Shown piece by piece: positions 11,138 through 18,369 of a DNA stretch of 64,000 nucleotides. The first letter of the stretch is position 1, and each line of letters starts with the position of its first letter. The stretch comes from Yersinia massiliensis CCUG 53443 (GTDB taxonomy: Bacteria > Pseudomonadota > Gammaproteobacteria > Enterobacterales > Enterobacteriaceae). The stretch is from contig NZ_HE997643.1 of the NCBI RefSeq assembly GCF_000312485.1, positions 982,806-1,046,805 of the forward strand, in the 5' to 3' direction. The position numbers and the translations under genes were made by a program. The notes under the pieces were generated by a model, which made no database searches, had not been told where the DNA came from, and saw nothing but the letters and a program-made list of their open reading frames with translations.

Positions 11138-11442
11138 TAAATGATGAGTATCAACCCGTATTTGTGCCATTAATTGAGCTGAATACGGGTTTTTTTATGC
11201 TTTAAATCCCGCCCTAAATTCTCAAGTTAACTTAATAAATCCAATCGGTTATATATCCAGATTATATGTAACTGATGCAATTTTCCATTCTTGATGCGCA
11301 GCATATCGAGTGTTCTAACATTACTTTCCTTGACAGCCAAAGTCTCATTGCTCAGCCTCGTGATTTACCGGTATATCTGCCTTTGAAAATTTGCGGCTTG
11401 TTCAAAGTTTGTCTGATTTTAGGTCACCATATTTGATTACCC
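11138..11442. other. hrpA to toxin-antitoxin intergenic region
   Basis: Besides the hrpA terminator, this stretch holds an imperfect inverted repeat GTTATATAT-N7-ATATGTAAC (11248-11272, one mismatch) and a short palindrome AAGTTAACTT (11224-11233). The inverted repeat could be the operator where the antitoxin represses its operon, as is usual for type II modules; this is inference. Confidence 0.4.
11153..11197 (+). terminator. Intrinsic terminator of hrpA
   Basis: Arms AACCCGTATT and AATACGGGTT (ending at 11191) are followed by a run of T. The hairpin starts 16 bases after the hrpA stop. This is a typical rho-independent terminator. Confidence 0.9.
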
Positions 11443-11814
11443 ATGGTGAGTTTGGTAGAGTTTTTTCCGGAGCATGGATGGCTTATGTATGACATTAGTT
11501 TGTTGAGATTAGCACAGAGAGAGTTAGTTAAATTGCCGGTCGGCATACAGGCAGCCTTGATTAAGGCTATGGATGAACTTGAAGCTTATAGCCATGAGCT
11601 TAGAGAACCGGCGATTCGGGATATTGGGCGGGGGTTAAAAGAACTGCGCGTCAGTGCACGTGAGGTGCTCGGTCGGGGATTTTTCTTTCATCAGGCGGGT
11701 CGGCAGGTTTATATCATTCATTTTTTACAAAAGAAGACGCAAAAAACACCAAGAAGGACACTGATACTAGCCTATCAGCGTATGAAGGAACTCAAACGGA
11801 GATTGCAGCCATGA
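11443..11814 (+). CDS. RelE/HigB-like toxin (Gp49-like, DUF891 family)
   Basis: A protein of 123 residues from the ATG at 11443, or 109 from the ATG at 11485 (MYDISLLR...), which has GGAG at 11469-11472 and looks equally good. The fold signature is that of phage-derived Gp49-like toxins: 'LVKLPVGIQAALIKAMDEL', then 'RDIGRGLKELRVSARE', then an aromatic strand 'YIIHFLQKKTQKTP' and a basic C-terminus. Such toxins are ribosome-dependent mRNA endonucleases. The stop overlaps the start of the HTH antitoxin by four bases (ATGA), a translationally coupled toxin-first order as in higBA. Confidence 0.85.
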   Translation: MVSLVEFFPEHGWLMYDISLLRLAQRELVKLPVGIQAALIKAMDELEAYSHELREPAIRDIGRGLKELRVSAREVLGRGFFFHQAGRQVYIIHFLQKKTQKTPRRTLILAYQRMKELKRRLQP

Positions 11815-12134
11815 AGAAGCAAGATGATTTTGACCTTATTCCATTTTCAAAAGTTAAAGCTGTCGCGCTAAATCATCCTCAAGTTAATGAGGCCTATAGT
11901 GATTTGCAGATTCGACAAGCCATGATGACTGAGCTGAAAACAGCTCGTCAGCAATGTAATCTCACGCAAGAAGAGGTTGCTCAACGGGCGGGGCTTAAAA
12001 AGCAAAATATCAGCCGAATGGAAAAAGGCATTATTTCGCCAAATTTAACGACGTTAAGTCGATATGCCGCAGCATTAGGAGGGACTTTCGTTTTTAAATT
12101 CAATCAAGAGTCCCAATCTGTCAGTAAAGGGTAA
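11811..12134 (+). CDS. XRE-family antitoxin (HigA-like)
   Basis: A 107-residue protein with a Cro/CI-type helix-turn-helix at about residues 47-90: 'MMTELKTARQQCNLTQEEVAQ', then 'KKQNISRMEKGIISPNLTTLSRYAAALG'. The N-terminal 40 residues contain 'NHPQVNEAYSDLQIRQAM', which is common in antitoxins paired with Gp49-like toxins. It should neutralise the upstream toxin and repress the shared promoter. The overlap with the toxin stop indicates one transcript. Confidence 0.87.
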   Translation: MKKQDDFDLIPFSKVKAVALNHPQVNEAYSDLQIRQAMMTELKTARQQCNLTQEEVAQRAGLKKQNISRMEKGIISPNLTTLSRYAAALGGTFVFKFNQESQSVSKG

Positions 12135-12174
12135 TACTAAAAACTCACTATCTTAGCCCTATTGATAGCAATAT

Positions 12175-13023
12175 TTACTTTGCAGCCTTGGCTGCTTTGT
12201 CGATTACCGTCTTTAACCGGCCTTTGATGGCAGTGACGGCCAATGCTCGGTTATCGGCTAGATAGCGGTCTTTAGCGGCGGGTGCGGAACTTTGAATCGC
12301 GATCAAAGACCAATCTTCGCCGTTCTTTAGTATTAGTGGCGAGCCACTATCACCGGGCAATGTATCACATTGGTGTGACAGCACACCTTGCTGAGCCCAG
12401 CCGGTCACTAAACAATCCTCATGACTATAGAGTGTTTCAAGATGGTCGAGAGGGTAACCCGCCTGAGTTATCTTACGTTTCACTTGTTTAAGTGCCTGAG
12501 TGAGTTCATTAGCTGTGCCGTTCCACAGTGGCAATGGCTTAATCGGAACCGGTTTTTTTGCCGTTAAACGAATAAGCGCAAAATCATAAGCCGCAGCCGC
12601 AGGGGGGACTATCCAACCATCACCATCAGGTTTAAGCTTTTTTCCCAACTTAGCATCAACTAATGTCTCTAGTTTTGTTATTTGATACTTCCATTGTCCA
12701 TTATGGGAAATAAATCGTAAGGCAATGGCGGGATCAATCTTACCCGGCGGGGCTAACACACAATGTCCTGCGGTGAGCGCCAACCGAGGGGATATCAATG
12801 TTGCAGTGCAAAGGTTACCACTGGCAGTTTCGATTTGTCCGATAGCCTGCCACGGCCATTCAGCGCTACTTGTTATTGCTGTTCGATCATCTTTACCGAA
12901 GAAGAGTGTGGTTTGATCAGCAATCGAATTGTCATTGTCTGATTTATCCGCAGAAGGGAGGGCATAAGCTGTGGAGATAGAAAGAGGTAATAGGCTCAAA
13001 AGTAACAACGAAGTTAAACGCAT
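12175..13023 (-). CDS. ydgD: YdgD, secreted trypsin-like serine protease
   Basis: A 282-residue S1-type protease. The signal peptide spans about residues 1-21 (cleavage near AYA-LP). The catalytic triad is visible: His87 in LTAGHC, Asp147 in YDFALIRL and Ser226 in GDSGSPL. Paired cysteines near His87 fit disulfides in an oxidising compartment, so it is periplasmic or secreted. It corresponds to E. coli ydgD, next to ydgU and asr there as here. E. coli YdgD substrates are unknown to me. Downstream of asr on the same strand but separated by the asr terminator. Confidence 0.9.
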   Translation of the reverse strand: MRLTSLLLLSLLPLSISTAYALPSADKSDNDNSIADQTTLFFGKDDRTAITSSAEWPWQAIGQIETASGNLCTATLISPRLALTAGHCVLAPPGKIDPAIALRFISHNGQWKYQITKLETLVDAKLGKKLKPDGDGWIVPPAAAAYDFALIRLTAKKPVPIKPLPLWNGTANELTQALKQVKRKITQAGYPLDHLETLYSHEDCLVTGWAQQGVLSHQCDTLPGDSGSPLILKNGEDWSLIAIQSSAPAAKDRYLADNRALAVTAIKGRLKTVIDKAAKAAK

Positions 13024-13204
13024 AAATTATTAGCCTTGCCTTTATGTTCTGACTAAGAGGATATCCAGTAACACGCCTGCTATCTTGCAGCTAATGCGTG
13101 TCATCACAGGTTTTGCTCCCGCTAACTATAGACATAATTAACCATGCTGTGTGTTGTCAGCAATTGATTTTTCGATAATTTTTTAACGACATTAGCTCAT
13201 CTGT

Positions 13205-13285
13205 CTATAAATAAAAAAACAATGTGACCAAACCGCACATCACTAATGTTGCCAATGTGATTTCGAATAAATAACGACGCAGCAT
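13205..13285 (-). CDS. ydgU: YdgU-like small membrane protein (26 residues)
   Basis: A 26-residue reading frame, MLRRYLFEITLATLVMCGLV then a hydrophobic end, stops at 13205-13207. AGGAG lies eight bases before the ATG at 13285. A basic N-terminus followed by one hydrophobic helix predicts a single-span inner-membrane protein. E. coli has a small membrane protein, YdgU, in the same place between asr and ydgD with a similar charge pattern, so synteny is the main support. Function unknown. It follows the asr terminator, so read-through or its own promoter would be needed. Confidence 0.75.
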   Translation of the reverse strand: MLRRYLFEITLATLVMCGLVTLFFYL

Positions 13286-13300
13286 TATCAGCACTCCTGA

Positions 13301-13326
13301 TAAAAAACACCCGGTAAACCGGGTGT
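13301..13326 (-). terminator. Intrinsic terminator of asr
   Basis: A perfect 8-base stem ACACCCGG / CCGGGTGT (13307-13314 and 13319-13326) has a 4-base loop. On the minus strand it is followed by six T. It lies 65 bases past the asr stop and just before ydgU. Confidence 0.9.
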
Positions 13327-13390
13327 CGTGTGAATAAGCTGTTGCGGGTGACTTGAGAAACAAATGTCGGCTTTCTCAAGTTCAGTGCTG

Positions 13391-13672
13391 TTATTTTGCG
13401 GCAGGTACAACGGCCGGAGCAGACTTGCTGTGCGCCGCTTTCTTATGATGTTTTTGGGTGGCCTGTGCTTTTTGAGCAGGGGCAGCTTTGTCCATTTTTT
13501 TCATCGAGTCGGTTTTTTTAGCTTTTTTGTGATGCATTGTTTTTACTGGGGCGCTATGCGCTGCTGGTGCTGTCGCCATTGGCGCAGAAGGTGGAGCAAC
13601 GGCATCAGCGGCGAATGCCAAAGAAGACATACCCAGAGATGCAGCAACAATCAGAGCGAGTACTGTTTTCAT
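13391..13672 (-). CDS. asr: Acid shock protein Asr
   Basis: A 93-residue precursor. The signal peptide covers residues 1-21 (ending LAFA-AD). The mature part is low-complexity and dominated by Ala, Lys, His and Pro, with repeated HHKKA-type blocks ('[10 protein letters not shown]', '[10 protein letters not shown]'). This is the hallmark of Asr, a strongly basic periplasmic protein induced at low pH in E. coli, where it protects or buffers periplasmic proteins. Known E. coli asr control is by RstA and PhoB. A candidate RstA box and -10 lie upstream and rstAB is nearby. Confidence 0.93.
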   Translation of the reverse strand: MKTVLALIVAASLGMSSLAFAADAVAPPSAPMATAPAAHSAPVKTMHHKKAKKTDSMKKMDKAAPAQKAQATQKHHKKAAHSKSAPAVVPAAK

Positions 13673-13782
13673 GATTTAATCCTCAGTGTTCTGTTTGTAT
13701 ATCGGCCCCGTTGGGTCGTTGAAATAAGAGTAGAGGAATTCAGTGATAGCTTCCGTGAGTCATTGGTTTCGGCTTGTAACCG

Positions 13783-13838
13783 ATTGTACAGAAGAAGATA
13801 GTTACGTTGCTGGTACTTTTTTTGTCACTTTAGTTACA
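13783..13838 (-). promoter_or_regulatory. asr promoter: -10 element and candidate RstA box
   Basis: On the minus strand a TACAAT -10 hexamer occupies 13783-13788. Upstream, the opposite strand reads TCACTTTAGTTACA at 13825-13838, matching the RstA box consensus TACATNTNGTTACA at 11 of 14 positions against the E. coli asr version as I remember it, with the GTTACA half intact. A second GTTAC lies at 13801-13805, 32 bases away. The transcription start was not determined. Confidence 0.6.
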
Positions 13839-13923
13839 ACATACATAATATGTTTTTAATAAAAACGCTCTATGCAACAATGATGTTGTTTGGATGTACC
13901 ACATAATATGAGCTTTGCAGTGT

Positions 13924-13954
13924 GAAAAGGCCCGACCTTAAGCTCAAAGTCGGG
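13924..13954 (-). terminator. Terminator of the M32 carboxypeptidase gene
   Basis: Stem CCCGAC / GTCGGG (13931-13936 and 13949-13954). On the minus strand the hairpin is followed by GCC and then TTTT. It lies 26 bases after the stop at 13980. Confidence 0.75.
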
Positions 13955-13979
13955 TAGGTAGGCATCTATATCGTGAGGA

Positions 13980-15461
13980 TTACAAATAGCGACGTTCTAA
14001 ATGCTGGCGGAAGAATCGTGGATTAAGCGATTCCCCCGTCGCTTTGGTAATCAGCTCTGCTGTTGAATAACGGCTGCCATGTTGCCAGATATTCTGTTGT
14101 AACCAGTTGAATAGGGGGCTGAGGTCACCATTAGAGATGTGCTGATCTAGCCCTGGGATAGCATCACGGGCTGATTGGAATAACTGCGCTGCGTACATTG
14201 CTCCCAAGGTATAAGTTGGGAAATAACCAAACGCACCGTCTGTCCAGTGGATATCTTGCATACAGCCATTACGGTAGTTACCTTCCGTATTTATCCCGAG
14301 ATATTGCTGCATCTTTTCATTCCAGAGTGCAGGGATATCGTCCACTTCAATATCACCACCGATCAACGCTTTTTCAATCTCATAGCGCAAGATCACATGA
14401 GCAGGGTAGCTTACCTCGTCGGCATCAACACGGATGAACCCTGTCTTGACGCGCTGGTTCAAGGCAATGAAGTTCTGTTCCTGTAAGGCTGGTTGCTCAC
14501 CAAATTGTTGAATCACGAGTGGACGAATGACTTGCAGGAATTCGTTGCTGCGCGCTAATTGCATCTCAAACAGCAAGCTTTGGGATTCGTGAATGGCAGT
14601 TGAACGGGCATGAGAGATGGGTTGCCCTAACCATTCACGTGGTAGATTTTGCTCGTAACGTGCATGGCCTGTTTCGTGTACGATCCCCATTAATGCACTA
14701 AGAAATTCCTGTTCATTATAGCGAGTAGTGATACGAACATCTTGAGGTACGCCACCGCAGAAGGGGTGAACACTGACATCTACTCGGCCGCCCTCAAAAT
14801 CAAAACCCAGCACTTTCATGACACTCAGCCCTAATTGGCGCTGCTTCGTCAGATCAAATGGCCCTTGTGGGACCAAGCAAGATTCATTGGCTTGCTTTGC
14901 GCTAACTTTTTGCAAAAGTGCAGGTAACCATTGTTTAAGATCACCAAATATACGGTCTAAATCGGCACTGTTTGTCCCAGGCTCATACAAATTGAGTAGC
15001 GCATCATAACCTGATGTGCCAGCAGCTTGAGCACGGATAGTGGCTTCTTCACGGCTCAGTTTGACCACTTCACGAAGATTTTCTGCAAAGCCCGCCCAGT
15101 CGTTCGCAATACGTTGTTGACGCCATGCATGTTCACATTTGGCACCAGCCAATGATTTTGCCTCAACCAACACTTCAGGTAACAACGCAGCATTGCGGTA
15201 ATGGCGCTGCATTTCATGCAAATTCGCCTGTTCAATGTCATTTAGAGCTTCATGCTCTGCTTGTTTTAACCATTCACCGACTTCTTTGGCCGTCAGAATC
15301 TGATGCTGTAACACATTCAGTTCCGCCATCGCTTCAGCGCGAGCCACATTGCCTTTAGCTGGCATCATGGTCTGCATATCCCATCCAGCAATAGCCGACA
15401 AATGTTCGAAACGGGAAAGGCGAGTGAAAGTCTTACACAGATGCTGATAAGCAGTGGTCAT
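13980..15461 (-). CDS. M32 (Taq-type) metallocarboxypeptidase
   Basis: A 493-residue zinc carboxypeptidase, the usual length for family M32. The zinc motif HETGH is at residues 262-266, with the third ligand Glu in 'HESQS' at 291-295. The M32-specific HPF (232-234) and DVRITTRY (241-248) motifs are present, as is the C-terminal 'IHWTDGAFGYFPTYTLG'. It removes C-terminal residues from peptides, except proline, in the cytoplasm. I chose the ATG at 15461 because GGAG lies six bases upstream. It sits between rstB and asr on the same strand, but a short tandem repeat array separates it from rstB. Confidence 0.93.
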   Translation of the reverse strand: MTTAYQHLCKTFTRLSRFEHLSAIAGWDMQTMMPAKGNVARAEAMAELNVLQHQILTAKEVGEWLKQAEHEALNDIEQANLHEMQRHYRNAALLPEVLVEAKSLAGAKCEHAWRQQRIANDWAGFAENLREVVKLSREEATIRAQAAGTSGYDALLNLYEPGTNSADLDRIFGDLKQWLPALLQKVSAKQANESCLVPQGPFDLTKQRQLGLSVMKVLGFDFEGGRVDVSVHPFCGGVPQDVRITTRYNEQEFLSALMGIVHETGHARYEQNLPREWLGQPISHARSTAIHESQSLLFEMQLARSNEFLQVIRPLVIQQFGEQPALQEQNFIALNQRVKTGFIRVDADEVSYPAHVILRYEIEKALIGGDIEVDDIPALWNEKMQQYLGINTEGNYRNGCMQDIHWTDGAFGYFPTYTLGAMYAAQLFQSARDAIPGLDQHISNGDLSPLFNWLQQNIWQHGSRYSTAELITKATGESLNPRFFRQHLERRYL

Positions 15462-15486
15462 AGAAAACTCCATAAATCGGAACGGG

Positions 15487-15575
15487 TTTTATTGTTGATA
15501 ACGGTTTTGTTGTGGATAACCGTTTTATTGCTGATAACAGCTTTATAGCGAATAACCGTTTTAATGTGAATGGCG
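15487..15575. repeat. Degenerate 18-bp tandem repeat array
   Basis: Five head-to-tail units: four of 18 bases (15487-15504, 15505-15522, 15523-15540, 15541-15558) and a partial fifth to 15575. The shared core is TTTT...GATAAC.G, for example TTTTATTGTTGATAACGG and TTTTGTTGTGGATAACCG. Units differ by three to six bases. Location: between the rstB stop and the M32 peptidase start. In one minus-strand frame the unit reads as a six-residue repeat (VI-N-K-T type), but I see no sign that this frame is a gene. Confidence 0.85.
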
Positions 15576-15605
15576 TTCTCATTGGCGGTTACCGCGTTAA
15601 TCGCT

Positions 15606-16913
15606 TTATTCACTGTGGGGTATCGGCAGCGAGTGAACATTTTTCACTGGCCAGCAAAAGCGGAAACTAGCTCCACCTAATGAACTGGCATCGACTGAAA
15701 TACTCCCCTGATAAGCCAACGCAATGGAGTGAACGATGGCCAGCCCTAATCCACATCCCCCCGTTGCACGGTCTCGACTTGGGTCTAGACGAACAAAAGG
15801 CTCGAAAACGCGAGCGCGCTCTTCGAGTGGGATACCTGGGCCATCATCTTCAACTTGCAGACATGCACTGTCGCCATCAAACCATAGGCCAATTCGCAAA
15901 CGCTGATTGGAGTATCTCAGTGCATTATTGACTAAATTATCTAATACCCGTTCAAATAGGCGCAGATCAACGACCCCAAAATCGCCACGATGCGGAATAT
16001 CGAGAGCAATTTCTCGTTCACGATGAATTAAGCGCATATCCATGACTTTTGTCGTTAGCCAGCCGGGTAAATCAATAGGTTCAAGGTGGAGGGTAACCTG
16101 TGGGCGATCTAGACGGGCATAAGTTAATAACTCGTCTATCAACGCCTCCAACTGGCCAATGTCATGATTTAGCGCCTGTTGCTCGTTATCGGTAAGGTTA
16201 TCACTCATGGCTAACCGATAACGCAGTCGTACCAGTGGGGTGCGTAGTTCGTGGGCAATTCCATCAATCAGCATTTTTTTACTGACAATTAATTTGCTGA
16301 TGTTATCGGCCATTTGGTTAAACGCTAATCCTAAGCGATTTAAACTGGATGTGGGATCAAAATGAGTACGTTCATCAAGGTGACCCGCGCCCAAGCGTTG
16401 GGCCGCATTTTCCAATTTAAGTAAATCTTTCCAGTGGGGACGCATCCATAAAAAGACGGGTAGAGCGAGTGACATGCCAATTAGGATAAGTAGCGCTAAA
16501 TCTAACAATCGCATTTGATGCAGATAGAACAAATAGGGAACCGGCCCTACGGCGAGAACATAATGACTGCGGGGAATGCGTTGTAGAAAGGTATATTCAT
16601 CATCTAAAGCAATAATTTCGCCCGCGCGTAGGCGCTTATTTAATCGTTCACCTAAATCTCGCTTATCGAGAGGTTCTATATGCAATTGAAAAGAAAGATT
16701 TAAATCCAATGTTGCGATAGTTTTGTTCCAATCTTTGAGCGGTATCTCCCGCAGTTCGCTGCGCATTAATGACAGGGAGCTTTTCATCAAGTCATCCAAT
16801 GACTGCCGTCCAGCGCGTTCAGCCGTGACCTTATAAACCAGCCCAACCAGCATGGCCATGACCATGAAACAGACGAATAGCAATAAGAAAAACTGAATAA
16901 ATAGTTTTCTCAT
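15606..16913 (-). CDS. rstB: Sensor histidine kinase RstB
   Basis: A 435-residue inner-membrane kinase. TM1 is at about residues 7-28, a periplasmic domain of about 105 residues follows, TM2 is at about 137-157, then a HAMP domain (residues 158-211). The HisKA H-box 'IDGIAHELRTPLVRL' places the phospho-acceptor at His221. N, G1 and G2 boxes ('DNLVNNALRYS', 'VEDDGPGIP', 'GGCGLGLAIV') complete the ATPase. The ATG at 16913 overlaps the rstA stop as ATGA, so the pair is translationally coupled. In E. coli the RstBA system lies downstream of PhoP and controls asr and other acid or envelope genes. Confidence 0.94.
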   Translation of the reverse strand: MRKLFIQFFLLLFVCFMVMAMLVGLVYKVTAERAGRQSLDDLMKSSLSLMRSELREIPLKDWNKTIATLDLNLSFQLHIEPLDKRDLGERLNKRLRAGEIIALDDEYTFLQRIPRSHYVLAVGPVPYLFYLHQMRLLDLALLILIGMSLALPVFLWMRPHWKDLLKLENAAQRLGAGHLDERTHFDPTSSLNRLGLAFNQMADNISKLIVSKKMLIDGIAHELRTPLVRLRYRLAMSDNLTDNEQQALNHDIGQLEALIDELLTYARLDRPQVTLHLEPIDLPGWLTTKVMDMRLIHREREIALDIPHRGDFGVVDLRLFERVLDNLVNNALRYSNQRLRIGLWFDGDSACLQVEDDGPGIPLEERARVFEPFVRLDPSRDRATGGCGLGLAIVHSIALAYQGSISVDASSLGGASFRFCWPVKNVHSLPIPHSE

Positions 16914-17638
16914 TGCTGCACAGACTCCCAAGCATTTGGGGCGAATAGATAGCCCTTATTACGTACTGTTTTTATTCTGAAGGGGTCAAGAGCGTTATCA
17001 TAGAGTTTGCGGCGTAGACGTGAGATAGCGACATCAATACTACGATCCATGCCGTCATAACTGACCCCACGCAAATTTTTCAGCAGTGCTTCGCGATCCA
17101 TAATTATGCCTGCATGGGTTGCTAGCTCCCATAACAAATCAAAATCAGAGGTCGATAGAGTAATTTCTTCGTCACTGAGATTGACTTGTCGATTGACAGG
17201 GTCAATACAAAGTAAGCCAAAATGAATAGCATTATGCCCAGTCAGTGGTGGACTAATGGTGTCCTTCGGCTGTTGTTGATTATGCTGGCGTAAGTGCGAA
17301 CGCAGCCTTGCCAGCAGGACGGCTGGCGGGGTAGTTTTCAGAATGTAGTCATTAGCACCCATCTCGAGGGACAGGATATGGTTCATATCACTGTCCAGCG
17401 AGGTTAATAATACAATTGGGCCATCATAGTTTGGCCGTAGGTCACGGCAGAGCGTCATCCCATCTTTACCCGGCAACATAATATCGAGCAACACCAAGTC
17501 AGGTTGTTGGTGCTCAATGACCGCTTGTGCAGTATCGCCGCGAGGTTCTACATATACATCAATGTCATGCTTGCCAAGGTAGGCCGCAATCAGTTTCCCG
17601 ACTTCCGGGTCATCTTCCACAAAAACAATTTTAGTCAT
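16910..17638 (-). CDS. rstA: Response regulator RstA (OmpR/PhoB family)
   Basis: A 242-residue response regulator. The receiver domain has the acidic pocket 'VEDD' at residues 7-10, phospho-acceptor Asp52 (LLDIMLPGKDG) and the conserved Lys in 'YILKTTPP'. The C-terminal winged helix contains 'LSTSDFDLLWELATHAG' and 'SIDVAISRLRRKLYDN'. The ATG at 17638 (MTKIVFVEDD) fits homologues better than the longer frame; its ribosome site is weak. Transcribed first in rstA-rstB. A likely target, asr, lies about 4 kb downstream on the same strand. Confidence 0.94.
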   Translation of the reverse strand: MTKIVFVEDDPEVGKLIAAYLGKHDIDVYVEPRGDTAQAVIEHQQPDLVLLDIMLPGKDGMTLCRDLRPNYDGPIVLLTSLDSDMNHILSLEMGANDYILKTTPPAVLLARLRSHLRQHNQQQPKDTISPPLTGHNAIHFGLLCIDPVNRQVNLSDEEITLSTSDFDLLWELATHAGIIMDREALLKNLRGVSYDGMDRSIDVAISRLRRKLYDNALDPFRIKTVRNKGYLFAPNAWESVQQ

Positions 17639-17878
17639 GTTTTTCAGTTTATAAAAGTTGCCGGAATTCAGCATAGCGCGCTGTTGGACGCAATACTATG
17701 CACGTAATTTATTAAAGTTGTTATTAATGCCGATGACTGACTGCTAGACAACCGGTTAATCATTTCATTATATTAATATAAGTGATTATATCGTCATCTC
17801 TATTTGGTTGCGCCAATCGTTTATATATCAATATCTATGATTAATGAATAGCTGTAGCGTTCAGCTAAGGATTGAAGG

Positions 17879-18295
17879 ATGAGTGGCGAAAACACCAGTG
17901 CGTCTGTGCACAGTGAAAAAGTCTGCTTCGATTACACGGATTTTCTAGCAGCATCGTGTAAAAAACGATGGAGTTTTATTGATGCTATCTATGGTGTTAT
18001 GCCTATTTTTGGCATGGTCGTTAGATCGAAGGATGCGTTAGAAAAAACGCCGCAAGAGAGACTTACGGCTCTCGCATTGCAGGTGCTGTCTACGCAGCTT
18101 AGTGATGAAACCAACATCATTAGATTGATTCGATTAGCAGAACAGCAAGGCATAACTCTGCTCGATATCCAACTGCCTTATCCTTTGGAAACCATGCAGT
18201 TGGGGATGATTAAGCAAAAATTCCCGCCATCAATGGGGCTCAGCCAGAAAGACGAATGTTTATCAGTGAGTCTAGTTGAAGTCGAGAATCACTGA
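17879..18295 (+). CDS. Unknown 138-residue cytoplasmic protein
   Basis: I do not recognise this protein. It begins after a good ribosome site (GAAGG at 17873-17877, close to the ATG) and has no signal peptide. One moderately hydrophobic patch occurs at 'IDAIYGVMPIFGMVV', about residues 34-48. The C-terminal half has an amphipathic helix-rich look and 'LLDIQLPYPLETMQLGMIKQKFPPSMG'. It lies divergent from rstA and convergent with ydgI, where E. coli has folM and ydgC instead. Codon use looks ordinary. Confidence 0.6.
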   Translation: MSGENTSASVHSEKVCFDYTDFLAASCKKRWSFIDAIYGVMPIFGMVVRSKDALEKTPQERLTALALQVLSTQLSDETNIIRLIRLAEQQGITLLDIQLPYPLETMQLGMIKQKFPPSMGLSQKDECLSVSLVEVENH

Positions 18296-18369
18296 TATTC
18301 GATACCCAAAGGGCAGGCAGTAAGGTCAGACAGCTTGCCCATTTGAGTCATCAGACTTTAGCATTTCAC

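Larger units (their letters stand above)
13673..13979. other. asr promoter region and end of M32 peptidase gene
   Basis: About 300 bases contain the asr promoter and RstA-type site described separately, an AT-rich stretch at 13840-13870 and the terminator of the upstream carboxypeptidase gene. No coding potential was recognised. Confidence 0.5.

Noticed and set aside
13197-13379. 60-codon minus-strand frame overlapping ydgU and the asr terminator
   Set aside because: It is a different frame from ydgU, spans a strong terminator and has no ribosome site.
15487-15575. Possible CRISPR array
   Set aside because: Units are contiguous with no spacers and are too short and variable; the same holds for 34181-34271.
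15458-15640. Minus-strand frame encoding a six-residue repeat over the tandem array
   Set aside because: The repeat is a by-product of an 18-base DNA period; no ribosome site, and it overlaps the ends of rstB and the M32 peptidase gene.
17790-17830. PhoP box upstream of rstA
   Set aside because: GTT-rich segments are present, but the two half-sites are not at the required 11-base period.
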